Shown in pieces: positions 35,410 through 46,251 of a stretch of DNA of 64,000 bases (position 1 is the stretch's first letter; every line of letters begins with the position of its first letter). Below the pieces are notes generated by a model. It did not search any database, was not told where the DNA came from, and saw only the letters and a list, made by a program, of their open reading frames with translations. The stretch spans positions 341,311,370 through 341,375,369 of the forward strand of contig NC_081412.1 of the NCBI RefSeq assembly GCF_030272615.1, written 5' to 3'. Both the position numbers and the translations under genes were made by a program. This DNA is from Cryptomeria japonica. Its lineage: Eukaryota > Streptophyta > Pinopsida > Cupressales > Cupressaceae.

Positions 35410-36815
35410 AGAAAATCCCACGCAAGCTTCATGAATTACAGATGAAAATTATAAACCCCACAAACAATTTTTGAGGAAAAAATCATGAAAACCATAAAAC
35501 GTCGCGTGACAAAACACCAGACATCATGCGGCAAAACCCTTCTTTTTGAGGAAAAAATCAAGGAAAACCTTTCTATGATTTTTTGTGGAGAAAATAAAAA
35601 AACCCAGAAAAATTATTTTTTCGGAAAATTTTAATAAAACCCATAAATAATTTGTAGGAAAAAAATATCAAAACCCAGAAATAATTTTTCTTTTTGAAGG
35701 GAAAAATTGTAAAATCCCGAAAAATAAATTTTTTGTGGACAAAAATTATAAAACCGAAAATAATTTTTTTCAGAGGGAAAAAACTTTAAAAAATCAAAGT
35801 AATTATTTTTTCAAAGGGAAAAACAACTATAAAAAACCCAAAATTAATTTTTTTTGAAAGGGAAAAAAACTATAAATAAAAACCGAAACAATAACTTCCA
35901 CCAAATGGTGTACAAACCCTAGCCGTAGGACCCAAAATCGCAGCAAATTGCGGCTCAAAATTGCAGGTCGGATGCAGGGCCAACATCTTGAAAACGCAAC
36001 CCGTCACAAAAAATGTCAGCCAAAGATATGCAGATTGTGCTGGCGGGAGAGCCAAGGTCGCGCGAACATGTTGCAGAAGATGCGAATGATAAAACATGCA
36101 AGAGACACGCCACTGAAACCCAAGCCACAACACAGACATGGGCTCAGAAACCTGTCACAAAAAAATGCGCAAAAAAACCCGTGTCCAGTAGACCCAAAAA
36201 TTGCGAAAACGCATGCAAAAAAAGAAGACTGTCACCCTAAAAAGATTGTGCAGGAAAGACATGGGCCAAAACAAACCCTCTACCGCTGCGAATAGAAAGT
36301 CGAAAAAAAATCATTGAGGGAAGAAAAACGTGGGCCCTTCAGAATCACCGCACAGACAATCAGTCGTGCCACTGGCAAAAAAATCGCGTTCTATGCCAAA
36401 AAGTGACCAAAAATAGGTCGTGCAAGTCATGTAAAAGTCTTAAAAACTCGTCGTAGGTAAGATCTAAGACATGACTGAAACAAAAACCTTGCCTTCCCGT
36501 CACAGAGAAAAGAACTCCCAGAAGTCCAACGCATAGGTCCACGAACACATGGACCGTTACCTTCACGCAAACAAAAAACATGTCCATGAACACAAACCCA
36601 GAAAAGACCCTCGAAAATGCCTAAAACTGCCTACGAAAAAAACACACAAATTTTCTTCAGACAAAAAAGAATGGGCTGAAAAACCGACGAAAAACTCGAA
36701 TAATTTTTTTCATAGAAAAATTGATTAAAAAAATTCTGGAAATAAATTCTAGGTAGAAGAGACTACAAATTTTTTATTAAAAAATTTGCCAAATTCTAAA
36801 AAAGCCCATCGACCC
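35410..36815 (-). other. internal region of the non-coding LTR element
   Basis: A-rich sequence with iterated AAAACCC(A/G)(A/G)AA...ATTTTTTT words (35450-35880), then a more complex stretch (35900-36780) near the PBS. Short frames only; no gag or pol motif. It represents the leader of a non-autonomous element. Confidence 0.6.
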
Positions 36816-36827
36816 GCTCTGATACCA
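36816..36827 (-). other. primer-binding site, tRNA-Met (minus strand)
   Basis: Plus-strand GCTCTGATACCA, that is TGGTATCAGAGC on the minus strand, directly against the right LTR. Perfect match to the plant tRNA-Met PBS. Confidence 0.92.
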
Positions 36828-37049
36828 TGAGAAATAATTGAATGATTTGTATTTACGAATATACAACATATATATAGAGTTTACGAGATGATGTTCTAAA
36901 AAAGAATGAACCATTAAATTGAAGCTTCAACACGAAGCTAAAAAGCTAACTACGCTTTCTAATAATAGAAGCAGTACTTACACTAAACGAACTAAAAAGA
37001 CAACTAAGTTGACAACTAAGATGACCATTCTGGAATAGATATTTTAATA
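36828..37049 (-). repeat. 5' LTR (right) of the non-coding element
   Basis: 222 bp, TGAGAAATAATTG ... TATTTTAATA, followed by the duplication ATTAC and the rest of the 192-bp host repeat. Confidence 0.88.
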
Positions 37050-37099
37050 ATTACTTGGGTAACTCATGCTGGCCCTACCAAAAAAGGTAGCAATGTAAA

Positions 37100-38672
37100 T
37101 GTAATGTCCCCTTTTCCTCTCTAGTTGGTTTTGGGGAACTGTTGGCCAATTCCAAGACCCGTTGGTCAATCAGAGGCAAAAATTAGGGTTTCCTATTTTC
37201 TAGGAGGATACTTTGGCAGATTTGGTGGCTTGCATGTTGGAATTTTACAGTTTTGATTCTGAATTCCTTCTGGGTTTTCAGAAAGCTTCGCAATGGGGGT
37301 ACATGCATAGCAAGCAATGGAGTTTGATTGACTTACTATTTTTAGTAAGTGGTGGCAGAAGCAGCTAAATTCTCTAGGTTTTTCTAGGTTTTTTGAGAGC
37401 TTCGCGATGGTGTGACATGCAAACGAACTTGAAGACTTTTTCGGACTTACTATTTTTAGTAAGTTGTGACGACTACTCAATATGTGGTTAAATTGCATTT
37501 GGACACACTATTTTTAGCAGTATGCTATTTTTAGTAAGTGATAGTTGCTTCCCAGTTTCTGCCCTAACGGAGTTTGGAGACACTAATTTTAGTAAGTACT
37601 ATTTTTAGGGTTTTGAGTTGAGCCAATACAGCACAGGCTATTTATGGCAGTCCATCTTAGCATGATGATCCAGAGATTCAGTTCTATTTTCAGCAGGCTA
37701 GTTCAGATGGCTATTTTCAATAGGTCAGTTTGTCTTCCAGCATTCTTGGAGCTTATTTTGGGCAATTTATGCTTGAGGAAAAATATTTCACAAGTGAATT
37801 ATTTTTAAGGCATGATGGATGCCTTAGAAAGAAATATGTTAATTTTATGAAAATAATTCACTTCATTTCCTTGGACGCCATATCTCACTTTATGAATATT
37901 TCATAAAGTATATTTGCTACCTTGAGGGGGGTCGATTTGAAGAATTAAGAATTAATTTTGACTTATGTTGGGTTGGACATCCATTTTGAGGTATTTTCTC
38001 CTTAAAATTATGTCCTAGCAATTAACTTAATATTTGTCTATATGGGTCTGCCACTAAAGGGAGAAAATACTTTGGTTCTAAATGAAATATTATTATCCCT
38101 TCGGTGACTTCTAGAGGAAATGAAATGAGTGCAAATCAAAGGAGATTTGAATGTGGATGTTGAATCCCATATTGGACGGAAAGGAAGTTCGACTTGAGGA
38201 GAAAGCTATAAATATGCACCTTGGCCCTTATTTTTGGTATCCAAGAACAATTTTATAACGAAATGTTGCCGAAATGCAAAGTGAAAGCTTCGGGGAACGC
38301 TTACCTCCTAGCCATCGCTTGATTTCTTGCTTGCAATACAACAACTAGTCAAGCCAGAGACTGCTCTTCATTCAGAGGAGTGGATTGAGGATAATGTTGT
38401 AGATTTATGTATTAGATTTCTGTTTTTTGGGAGTGTTGTAGTGTGTTTTCAGGTTGTTGTTTTCTAGTGTAGCTGAAGTGTGTTTTCGCTTGTAGCTCCT
38501 TGTGTGTGTGTGTGTCAGCTCATTCTGGGTGTTTGCTAGATCAATTCCTATGCTATGGGTGATTCATCCTGTAAGTTTTTGTTGAATATTTCGGAGTATG
38601 GGATTTTATATTGCAACTCGTACTTTTCAGCTGTAGACGTTTTTGCTGGAGGTGTTTGGGGTCGTGTGTTAT
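37100..38672 (+). mobile_element. truncated plus-oriented LTR (gypsy-derived family B)
   Basis: Begins TGTAATGTCCCCTTTTC right after GCAATGTAAA of the host repeat and is homologous, in opposite orientation, to the LTR 38673-42647. A TATA box TATAAATAT lies at 38207-38215. The copy lacks the LTR 3' end (the part ending ...AATATTACA) because the next element begins at 38673. Either the minus-strand element inserted into this LTR, or the two form an inverted composite like the one at 54.5-59.2 kb. The missing end and a second TSD copy are not visible. Confidence 0.75.
37336..37608 (+). promoter_or_regulatory. array of six CTATTTTTAG-type (MADS/MEF2-like) motifs
   Basis: CTATTTTTAG at 37336, 37450, 37508, 37525 and 37599, and CTAATTTTAG at 37583, all matching YTAWWWWTAR, the MEF2/N10-type CArG box. 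Two sit in the larger inverted repeat CTTACTATTTTTAGTAAG. They lie 600-870 bp upstream of the TATA box, in U3. Confidence 0.7.
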
Positions 38673-38875
38673 TGTAATATTCCCCTTAATTTTTGTTTTA
38701 TTCCAACAAAAACAAGATTCACCCGTTAAGGTTAGAATAGTCAAACTTGTGCAAAAAGGAAATACTCGAAGTAACCCTTTCACTTTCTGATCACCGAGAG
38801 CCCAATCTAGGAGGGTGAGAGCATACAGTGCATAGGGGATCGTTAGATGCAAACTGAAAACTGCTTACAATATTT

Positions 38876-39250
38876 GGGCAGCAAGCCAACCCCTTCCACT
38901 TTTCAGCGGGATATGGAGAATATTGAAGATCACTTGGCAGTAAACCAGCCAAGGATGATACAAGAAACTAAAGAACTATCACTCTACCGCTTATGCAGTG
39001 GGAGGACTAGAAATGAAATTACAATCTACTCGATCGCTTGTGTAGCGGGAGGACAGTATTACAATATTCAAAATAGGCGACTAAGCCAACCTCTTCCATT
39101 TATGCAGTGGGACTACAAGCAATAATCCAAAAGATAGCTGTTAGAACTACTAACTAGCTTTACAATGCACATTATGGATTATCAATACATGAAATATCAC
39201 TATCCCAAAGATAGGCAGCATAGCCAGCCTCTTCCACTTATGCAATGGGA
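38876..39250. repeat. reiterated CCACTTATGCAGTGGGA hairpin motif
   Basis: Five spaced copies of a CTTCCACTTATGCAGTGGGA-like word or its half (near 38878, 38986, 39035, 39090 and 39232), each able to pair CCACTT/CAGTGG. The same series is in the other LTR at about 51965-52330. On the minus strand it lies in the transcribed 3' part of the LTR. Confidence 0.65.
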
Positions 39251-40579
39251 CTAGGAAATAACAAAACATTGCTGTTAGTACTACTAACCAGCATTACAAA
39301 TCATATAGAATGAAGAATCAAGTGTTGATAACAAGTCCAACAATTGCAACAATAATAGATAATCACCCAACAACCAACTTAGTCTACTCACACCAAAAAG
39401 CTCTTCTAACACACAACTATGAAATTCTGAAAATCAATAACATGCATAGAAAACACGCAGACGAACAAGCTATAGACACCCCAAAATGCTCATAACTTCT
39501 CCAAATCAACTCCAAATCACACAAAAACAGAAGCAAATGAGAGATATAGCATTGACAACACAAATAGAACCTCAAACCTGCACCGCGAACACCACACACA
39601 ATCTACACGCAACCCGAGGCAGCCAAGGAAAGGGGACGACTCTGCTGGGAAGTTCGACTTGCTACATAAAATCCAAATCAGCTTTTCAAGATCTGCATAA
39701 TGGTGAACTATATCGCCCAAGGCATAAAAAGAGATGGAGCCGATCCCCAGAACCACACGTCAAGTATACAGGGAGCCACGAGCAAAAAACACCTTCAGCA
39801 CACATCGCGACCAGCAACATGAACACTCAAAAAACATTCCAAAACTTCTGAAACTGACACACAAATCTGCAACATTGTTCCTCAAATCTACTCCTTTGGA
39901 TGAAGAGCAATCACGAGCTCAATTAGTTGTTGTATTGCAAGCAAGAAACCAAGCAGTAGCTAGGAGGTATGCATTCCCCGAAGGTTCACTCCAAATTTTG
40001 GCAGCACTTCGTTATAATTTTCTTCATAGATGCCAAATAAGAAGCCCAATGCTCTCATTTATAGATTTTGAAGGCTCAAATTCAAATTCAAATGCAAATG
40101 CCTCCAAATTCACCCAAATCACATGTCATTTCATCCCACTCACATTTGACGATTTATTTCATTTCATTTCCTTCAAGTATATGGCACCCAAGATGAAAAT
40201 CCACCACCTAGGCTTCAATGTCAAACTTTTCCCTTGCTCCACACTTTGCAACATAAAAACATTATAACTTGAGCACATTTTCATCCATATTGCTACTTTT
40301 GATAAATATAATGCTTAAAAAATAATATTCTTGAAATTGCACTTAGGCGTCCAAAAAGAAGGTGAAATAATTCACCCAAAAAGACTTAGGATAAAATTAA
40401 TATTTTCTCCCCTCCTAAGTCGTCCATCCATAAAATAATCAAATATTACTACCTCATGCCTAAGGTATTAATATATTAAAAAAATACCTTCTCAAATACT
40501 GATTATTGCCAAATTGAGCCAGAGATTAAGTGCTGGAAATTACCAAAACTAAACTAAGTTGGAGCTTTGAACTGAACTG

Positions 40580-40899
40580 CTAAAAATAGTCATCTGAGTG
40601 AATACAGGATCCTGCCAAACTAATACTGCTAGAAATAGCCGCTAAGATGAGTTGCAGAATCCCCGCCAAAAATAGCACTGCCAAAAATAGTACATACTAT
40701 AAATAGCATACTACTAAAAATAGTAAGTGTTTCCAAAGTGATTTTTACCACATTCTGAGCAGTTGCCAAACTTACTAAAAATAGTAAGTCTGGAAAAGGT
40801 CCTCAGATTGGTTTGCATGTTATACCATCGCAAAGCTCTCAGAAAACCCATAAAAACCTAGAGAACTCAACTGCTTCTGCCTCCACTTACTAAAAATAG
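40580..40899 (-). promoter_or_regulatory. array of CTAAAAATAG-type (MADS/MEF2-like) motifs
   Basis: Minus-strand CTATTTTTAG or close variants at 40580, 40629 (one mismatch), 40666, 40681, 40697 (CTATAAATAG), 40714, 40775 and 40890, eight in 320 bp. This is the same U3 array as at 37336-37608. The hAT at 40900 inserted directly against the last site. Confidence 0.7.
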
Positions 40900-42405
40900 C
40901 AGAGAAACGAGACTCGCCCCGAAATCGCCCAAACTCGGCGAGTCCGAGTCCGAGTCAGGCCAAACGAGTCCCAGGGGCTCGGACTCGGACTCGGCCGAGT
41001 GTGGAGAGTAAACTCGCCAGACTCGCCGAGTTGGCGATTTTGGCCCAAAATCGCCAGACTCGGCGAGTCCTGAGCCCCAGACTCGGCTACTGGCTGGGTT
41101 AATAAAATGACAAAAAAAAAACATTTTAAAAAGTAATAAGTTTTTTTGGAAGGGCGAAATTTGACATTTTGGTCTCTCCGTCAGGATTATTTTATGGAAT
41201 ATAACATTTAAGTATAAGTGACATTTCCTTATATCTTTCTTCTTTCTTATACTTTAAGTTATATTCCATATATACTGTCAGGATGTTTGAGAGTGGTTTC
41301 GGGCCTCTAGGAGTTATATTGCAAAATCTAGTTTTTGGAGGATTCTTTAGTTTTCCAGACTTAGTCAAATTTCAGGATCAGGACATTCCAGACTTAGCCA
41401 AATTTCAGGGCATTTGAAGATCAGGATGACATCCCAGACTTTATCACTCACCAACTTGACCTAGCTTGGACCTTCAAGAATGATACTCACTCACCAAGCA
41501 AGACCCAATTAGCAACAAGAGCAAAACCAGGTCCTAAGGAAGACTCTCAAAGAAACCCTAATTCAGACTTGTAATAAGTTTTTTTGGCCTCACGGGGCGC
41601 TGCCCCTCGACCTCGCCCTGTATCGCGACAAGGAGCGCGCAAGGGGCGCTGCCCCTTGACCCCACCTTGGGGGCGCTGCCCCCAAACCCCCGTCGAAAAA
41701 TATGGGGGAAACTGCGTCGATAGAAGTAGAGAAAATTTAACTTCCGAGTCTAACATTGATTGGATCGACTAGGTAGATATAGAGGTTGAGACTGTAGCCA
41801 TGGCAGAGGAGGAGCGGAGAGCACGAGCACAGATAGGAGATTTAGAGGCAGATAGTGATACGGATGTTCCTGATGTTGGTGAGCATGGCATGGTGTCACG
41901 AGGAGCGGCTATGGCAGTCGAATCATCCAGGACCTACCTTAGATGCCTTCGCAGGGGGCTGGGGCCGGAGGGTGCAGGCTCCTCTGAGCCATAGACTTGT
42001 AGTTGTATTTACCTTTGGTATTTGTATGAAACATTTGATGATGATCATATGATGACATGGATTTTTTATTCCATGAGTTTTGTAATATTGTATACATTTG
42101 ACAATATTTATATATCTATGTTTGTTATTTTCTTCAGCTACAATTTGCGTTTATGCTTATGTGATTGATATATACTTGTGTATGTAATCAAATGAGCCGA
42201 GTTTGATGATGTTATTGTGTCTTTAAGGTGTATTCAATAAAGGGTGTCTGAAACAAGTTTTAAATATTTAAAAATCTCTAAATTTCTTGAGTTTTTCACT
42301 ATCCCGAGTCTAGCCGAGTCTGGAGCCGAGTCTGACGCCGAGTCCCGAGTCCGAGTCCGAGTTGGCCTTGCCAAGTCCGAGCCGAGTCCGAGTCCCGTTT
42401 CTTTG
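40900..42405 (+). mobile_element. short hAT element with transposase C-terminal remnant
   Basis: A 1506-bp element with imperfect terminal inverted repeats CAGAGAAACGAGACTCG / CAAAGAAACGGGACTCG and the exact 8-bp duplication AAAAATAG (40892-40899, 42406-42413), the hAT hallmark. Sub-terminal regions are packed with GACTCG/CGAGTC. Inside, a frame at 41800-41994 (MAEEERRARAQIGDLEADSD) resembles the acidic C-terminal tail of a plant hAT transposase. The region upstream of it has G/C-rich GGGGCGCTGCCCC repeats (41595-41690). No catalytic domain remains, so it is a deletion derivative. Confidence 0.88.
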
Positions 42406-42622
42406 AAAAATAGTAAGTCGGTCAAACTCCATAACTTGCTATGCATGTGCCCTCACTGCGAAGCTTTCTGAAAAATCCAGAAGGAATCCAGAATCCAAAC
42501 AGACAAATTCCAACATGCAAACCTTCGAAACTGCAGAAATATCCTCCTAGAGTTAGGAAACCTTAATTCCGCTTCCGACTAGCCTACGAGTCTTCGGATA
42601 GGCTAACGGTCCCCAAAACAAA

Positions 42623-43908
42623 CTAGAGTGGAAAAGGGGACATTGCAGTCCACCCTTCCCAAAATTGTTTGTCCTCAAGCAATGCCACCACAACTCCAGA
42701 GAATTTTAGACTAATCTGCACGAAAGCAAGTACTATCTCATGCTGATGCAGCACCACTCTGATCACATCAATGAAAACATCACGCCAAAACTGCACTAAC
42801 CTCCCTTGTAACTCCAAAATGTTACCATCCATGATGCTCAGATTGAAAAATCTTGAAGGATTGAAATCAATATCGTGCAACATCGCATGCCCATAAAGCT
42901 CTGAGTAATCAATATCAACAATGCCACTATCTATTACAAGCCTGGGCAATAGGAAATAAAGTCTACACAACTCGCAATCAAACTCCACAACACATCTCCA
43001 TATGGTATCTAATAGAGCCACGACCGCCAATGTGATATCTCCAAATCTTCTTGCAAAGAGCAAAGAATTCCTTTGCAAGAGCTCAACAAACTCATACTCA
43101 TATCTACGCATGAATCTACTAGGCCTTGATTGAATTATTCTGATACAACCATGGAGACTTCTGAAAACTCTTACAGTTCCCACTCCAAGCACCTCAAAAA
43201 GGTGAACCAAAGAAAGAAAAGGTTCGCTGTCCCAACCATAAGAAGAAGAAAGGGCATAAGGATAACCTCTAGTTAGAGCTTGAACACTTCCCATACACGG
43301 ATATTGATTGCCCCAACCCGCATACCTCTCACTTGAGACCATAAACCTGTCCTTCCAGGCGACTGTGAAGTTTGAAAAAGAGTACACCAACAACCCACCA
43401 AGTCTGAAATGATTGACTTGAGATCTGATTTCAGGAAAATCAGCATCCAAGAAGATGAACAACTGTTGCAACAAAGGAAATCATCATCCAAAACAACACA
43501 TATGCTCATGTTCAAGGTTGGAAAACATCTCCAAGCAATCTCCAATTGAAAACCATTACTTGCATGACCAAAGAAACCGCACCAACTCCCTTGAATGAGA
43601 GCAAACCATAAAGTGAAGTGGTTAATTTGCAACCAATCAGCAAGCCCAAATCTGAAAATCTGATCCATTCTTTTCCAAAGAAGATGCCCAAGAGTATGCA
43701 TTTGATCAATGCCCCAATTTTGAAACAATATCTCATGGTTGCAAATTGCACCTAGATCCCAAACTCTGCAATGTGATCCACCCTCTTCATTGAAGTCAAA
43801 AGGAATTCCCACATCAAACTTGAAAAGTGGATTAACAAATGTCCAATCAGCATCTGTATCAAACAACGGACTAACAACCTGCTGATTACTATCAGAGTCA
43901 TGCTCCAC
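42623..43908 (-). pseudogene. 3' Trp/Cys-rich reading frame of the family B element
   Basis: Two overlapping minus frames (43908-43273 and 43474-42623) form one coding region with a frameshift near 43400. It begins MEHDSDSNQQVVSPLF, with NPLF words also seen in the upstream gag-like frame, then becomes rich in Trp, Cys, Phe and Leu (for example WMLIFLKSD, CELCRLYFLLPRL) and ends LLEDKQFWEG...MSPF at the LTR. I recognise no enzyme motif. The hydrophobic character could indicate membrane contact, but no clean transmembrane segment or signal peptide is evident. Confidence 0.6.
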
Positions 43909-45297
43909 CCAAACATTCTTCTACTCCAAAATCACTTTTTCTGATCTTTGGGGACAAAGAGCAAGATCATACTCCTCCTGAATGCAATCAAGCTCCTTGT
44001 AATGTCCCCAATGTAAATTTTTAGGAATTAAGGACCATCAAATCACAAATCAATTGCAAGAGACTTCTTTCCAATCAAAGACTCTAAAAATCCTTTTTAA
44101 AATTTATATCGGCGATAAGTGATACCACCTAGTATAAAAACGATATATTATGATCTGCTATATATAGTTATACGTGATCTGTGTATTTATTCCGATCTGC
44201 AATTATGGAGTTAACTTTGCTCTACTTGATATGACAATATAAATTGTATTGTAAGTTTCCTCTCAACCATTTATAGCTATCCCTGATATAGCAATATCAG
44301 TATGCTGTTAGTCTTTCACACCATTGCTTATAGCGATGAAGATAGAACTGCTGTTTCTGATTTGCTTTAGAAATATGCAGTGTGGGTGGTGGCTTTCCTG
44401 AATGATAACTTTAGATATATGCACTGGTTTGCCGATAAGGCTACTGCTCAATTAGAGCAATCCAAATCTGGATGAGAATAAGAAATAAATAATCCCATGA
44501 TGATTGGAAATAAGTATCTATCTTCATTAAATATATTTATTTCCTAAAGGTCATGCCCCTTTGGAATAATTACTCCTTGAAGATTCACGTCTTGTCCTTC
44601 CATGACAGCAGTTTGTTAACATGGAGAATTGTTTTTATAATCATTAATAGGCATCGCGCCCCTTTGGATACTCACTGCCCTTTGTAAATGTCTTAGGTCA
44701 TGATCGAAATCGCGTAATGATTAAGATAATCATCAATTTTCTGCTCCTCCTACCGTGAGGATAATATGTGGTCTTCGCATAGGAATTGTCTTCATATATA
44801 AAAGAGTTCTCCTTACTTCGTGGAGTTATGAACATCTTGCTATTATATGCATATCTCAGCATGGCATTAATTATTATGATCTGCATGTATTGCTAGATCA
44901 ATATCACATCTTTAGTCTACATCATACTTCCTTCTATATCTTATTGTCTTGACGATGATCTTCTTATCAGCGATATGAATCTTTTGATATAATATATTAC
45001 TCTTGGAAGAATTGATAAGGATCTTGCACAATTAGATCCAGAATGATAGTCTATGTGGTCACTTGATATATTGTTAAACAGATCCGACTCTTCTTTGTTT
45101 TGGTGAACTCTATGGTTTGGTTACCATAATTCATTCTAGGATGAGTATCTAAAATCAATTGTTCTTATAGATATTGATATTAACATCTATTGTTGGTGAT
45201 TGATAAGATTATTTTCTTGAGATCATCAAACCCTTGATCATATCACTGGGTCTCAATACTTTATCTTACTGGATGTGCTTTATTGATGCTAGAGAGG

Positions 45298-45334
45298 AAG
45301 ATCGTGAAGTCTTATCAATAAGACGATTTTTCCT
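45298..45334. repeat. stem-loop, copy 1 (in solo LTR)
   Basis: ATCGTGAAGTCTTAT, a two-base loop, then ATAAGACGAT: inverted repeat with arms GTCTTAT/ATAAGAC extended by ATCG/CGAT around a short bulge. Confidence 0.7.
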
Positions 45335-46127
45335 TGATAATATTTTGGTGTAACAGGCTTTATTGAGAGAATATGCGATTAATCATTATATTTAAGCCAT
45401 AATCTATCTTCATAATAATGTCGATTAGATGCTGATTTGCCTCCTTGCTTGAGGCGTCGTTATTAATCATTGTCGGCAATAATATAGTTGCCAACTATAG
45501 TTTGTATATGTTACGGCATCCTTAAATATGATAGCCTCCTCAATCATTGTTTCGACGGTGTTTATATTCCTCTTTTCCTTGTTGACTCTACTACATTTGT
45601 TCACCACGTAGCTGAGTGTATTGCTATGTATGAAGACTACATATGAATAATTGACGGTGCCAATATCGTATCTGTTGATCCTATATCTTTGACATCATAG
45701 TTTTCTTGATGATGACCGGAAGTGGTATTAATGGTTCCTTGATATCATGCTTGTTTTCTTATTAATTAGTTTAAATCTTTAATTTAAACTTATTTAATTG
45801 TTTATCGATTTTAATTGTCTCCATGTCCGGCTAATGTAGAAACAATTCTGAAATGGCCAACCCATCAATAGTGTAAAACGGCTATCGATTTGGCATATCG
45901 TTCATGTATCATAGTTATCTTTACTCGTATGCACTCACCGGATATTTATTTTATTATTATTATTTATTTATATTACTTATATTATTATTATTTGATAAAT
46001 ATGAATTTAATATTAAACAATATAAATTTTATATAAAATCTTATTTGTTATTAATAAATAATGATCATATATAACATAAATAATAATCATAACAAATAAT
46101 AATAAACATTAATAATTATATATTAGA

Positions 46128-46164
46128 GGAAAATCGTGAAGTCTCATAAATGAGACGATTTTCC
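46128..46164. repeat. stem-loop, copy 2 (in solo LTR)
   Basis: GGAAAATCGTGAAGTCTCAT, an AA loop, then ATGAGACGATTTTCC. Same design as 45298-45334 with compensating changes in the stem (C-G for T-A), near the LTR end. Confidence 0.75.
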
Positions 46165-46251
46165 AATATTATTAAATGTTAATTAATAAATGTTTTAATT
46201 ATCGTATTTATTTAATCACAATAATCCAATGTCCAAAGAGGGGTTATGACA

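Larger units (their letters stand above)
31060..37049 (-). mobile_element. non-coding LTR retroelement with nested solo LTR
   Basis: Direct 222-bp LTRs at 31060-31281 and 36828-37049, 5-bp duplication ATTAC at 31055-31059 and 37050-37054, and a perfect tRNA-Met PBS on the minus strand beside the right LTR. Without the nested solo LTR and its 5-bp duplication the element is 2367 bp. It has no gag or pol, so it is a small non-autonomous (TRIM/LARD-like) element. The outer ends read TGA(G/A)AAAT...TTTTAATA in plus orientation, so one terminus is TA rather than CA. The pyrimidine run CCCTCTCT at 31293-31300 is the minus-strand polypurine tract. Confidence 0.88.
38673..42647 (-). repeat. 3' LTR of the family B element (contains a hAT)
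   Basis: In minus orientation TGCAATGTCCCCTTTTCC ... GGGGAATATTACA. About 2.46 kb without the hAT and its duplication. Its inner part 38673-40040 is homologous to the 5' LTR at 51754-53132, and its U3 start is homologous (inverted) to 37100 onward. Confidence 0.8.
43998..46251 (-). mobile_element. 2.25-kb solo LTR
   Basis: TGTAATGTCCCCAATG ... GGGTTATGACA with the exact 5-bp duplication CTCCT at 43993-43997 and 46252-46256, splitting the family B coding region. Both ends look alike when read inward (TGTAATGTCCCC / TGTCATAACCCC), so orientation is uncertain. Minus is preferred because TGTCAT(G/A)ACCCCTC also starts the sequence at 53133. Very AT-rich with no coding. Confidence 0.85.

Noticed and set aside
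42623-43908. Envelope glycoprotein in the Trp/Cys-rich 3' frame
   Set aside because: No signal peptide, furin-like site or convincing transmembrane helix; the hydrophobic residues are scattered.
45960-46125. TATTATTATTTATT microsatellite-like tract as a distinct feature
   Set aside because: Part of the AT-rich solo LTR and not a clean tandem array.
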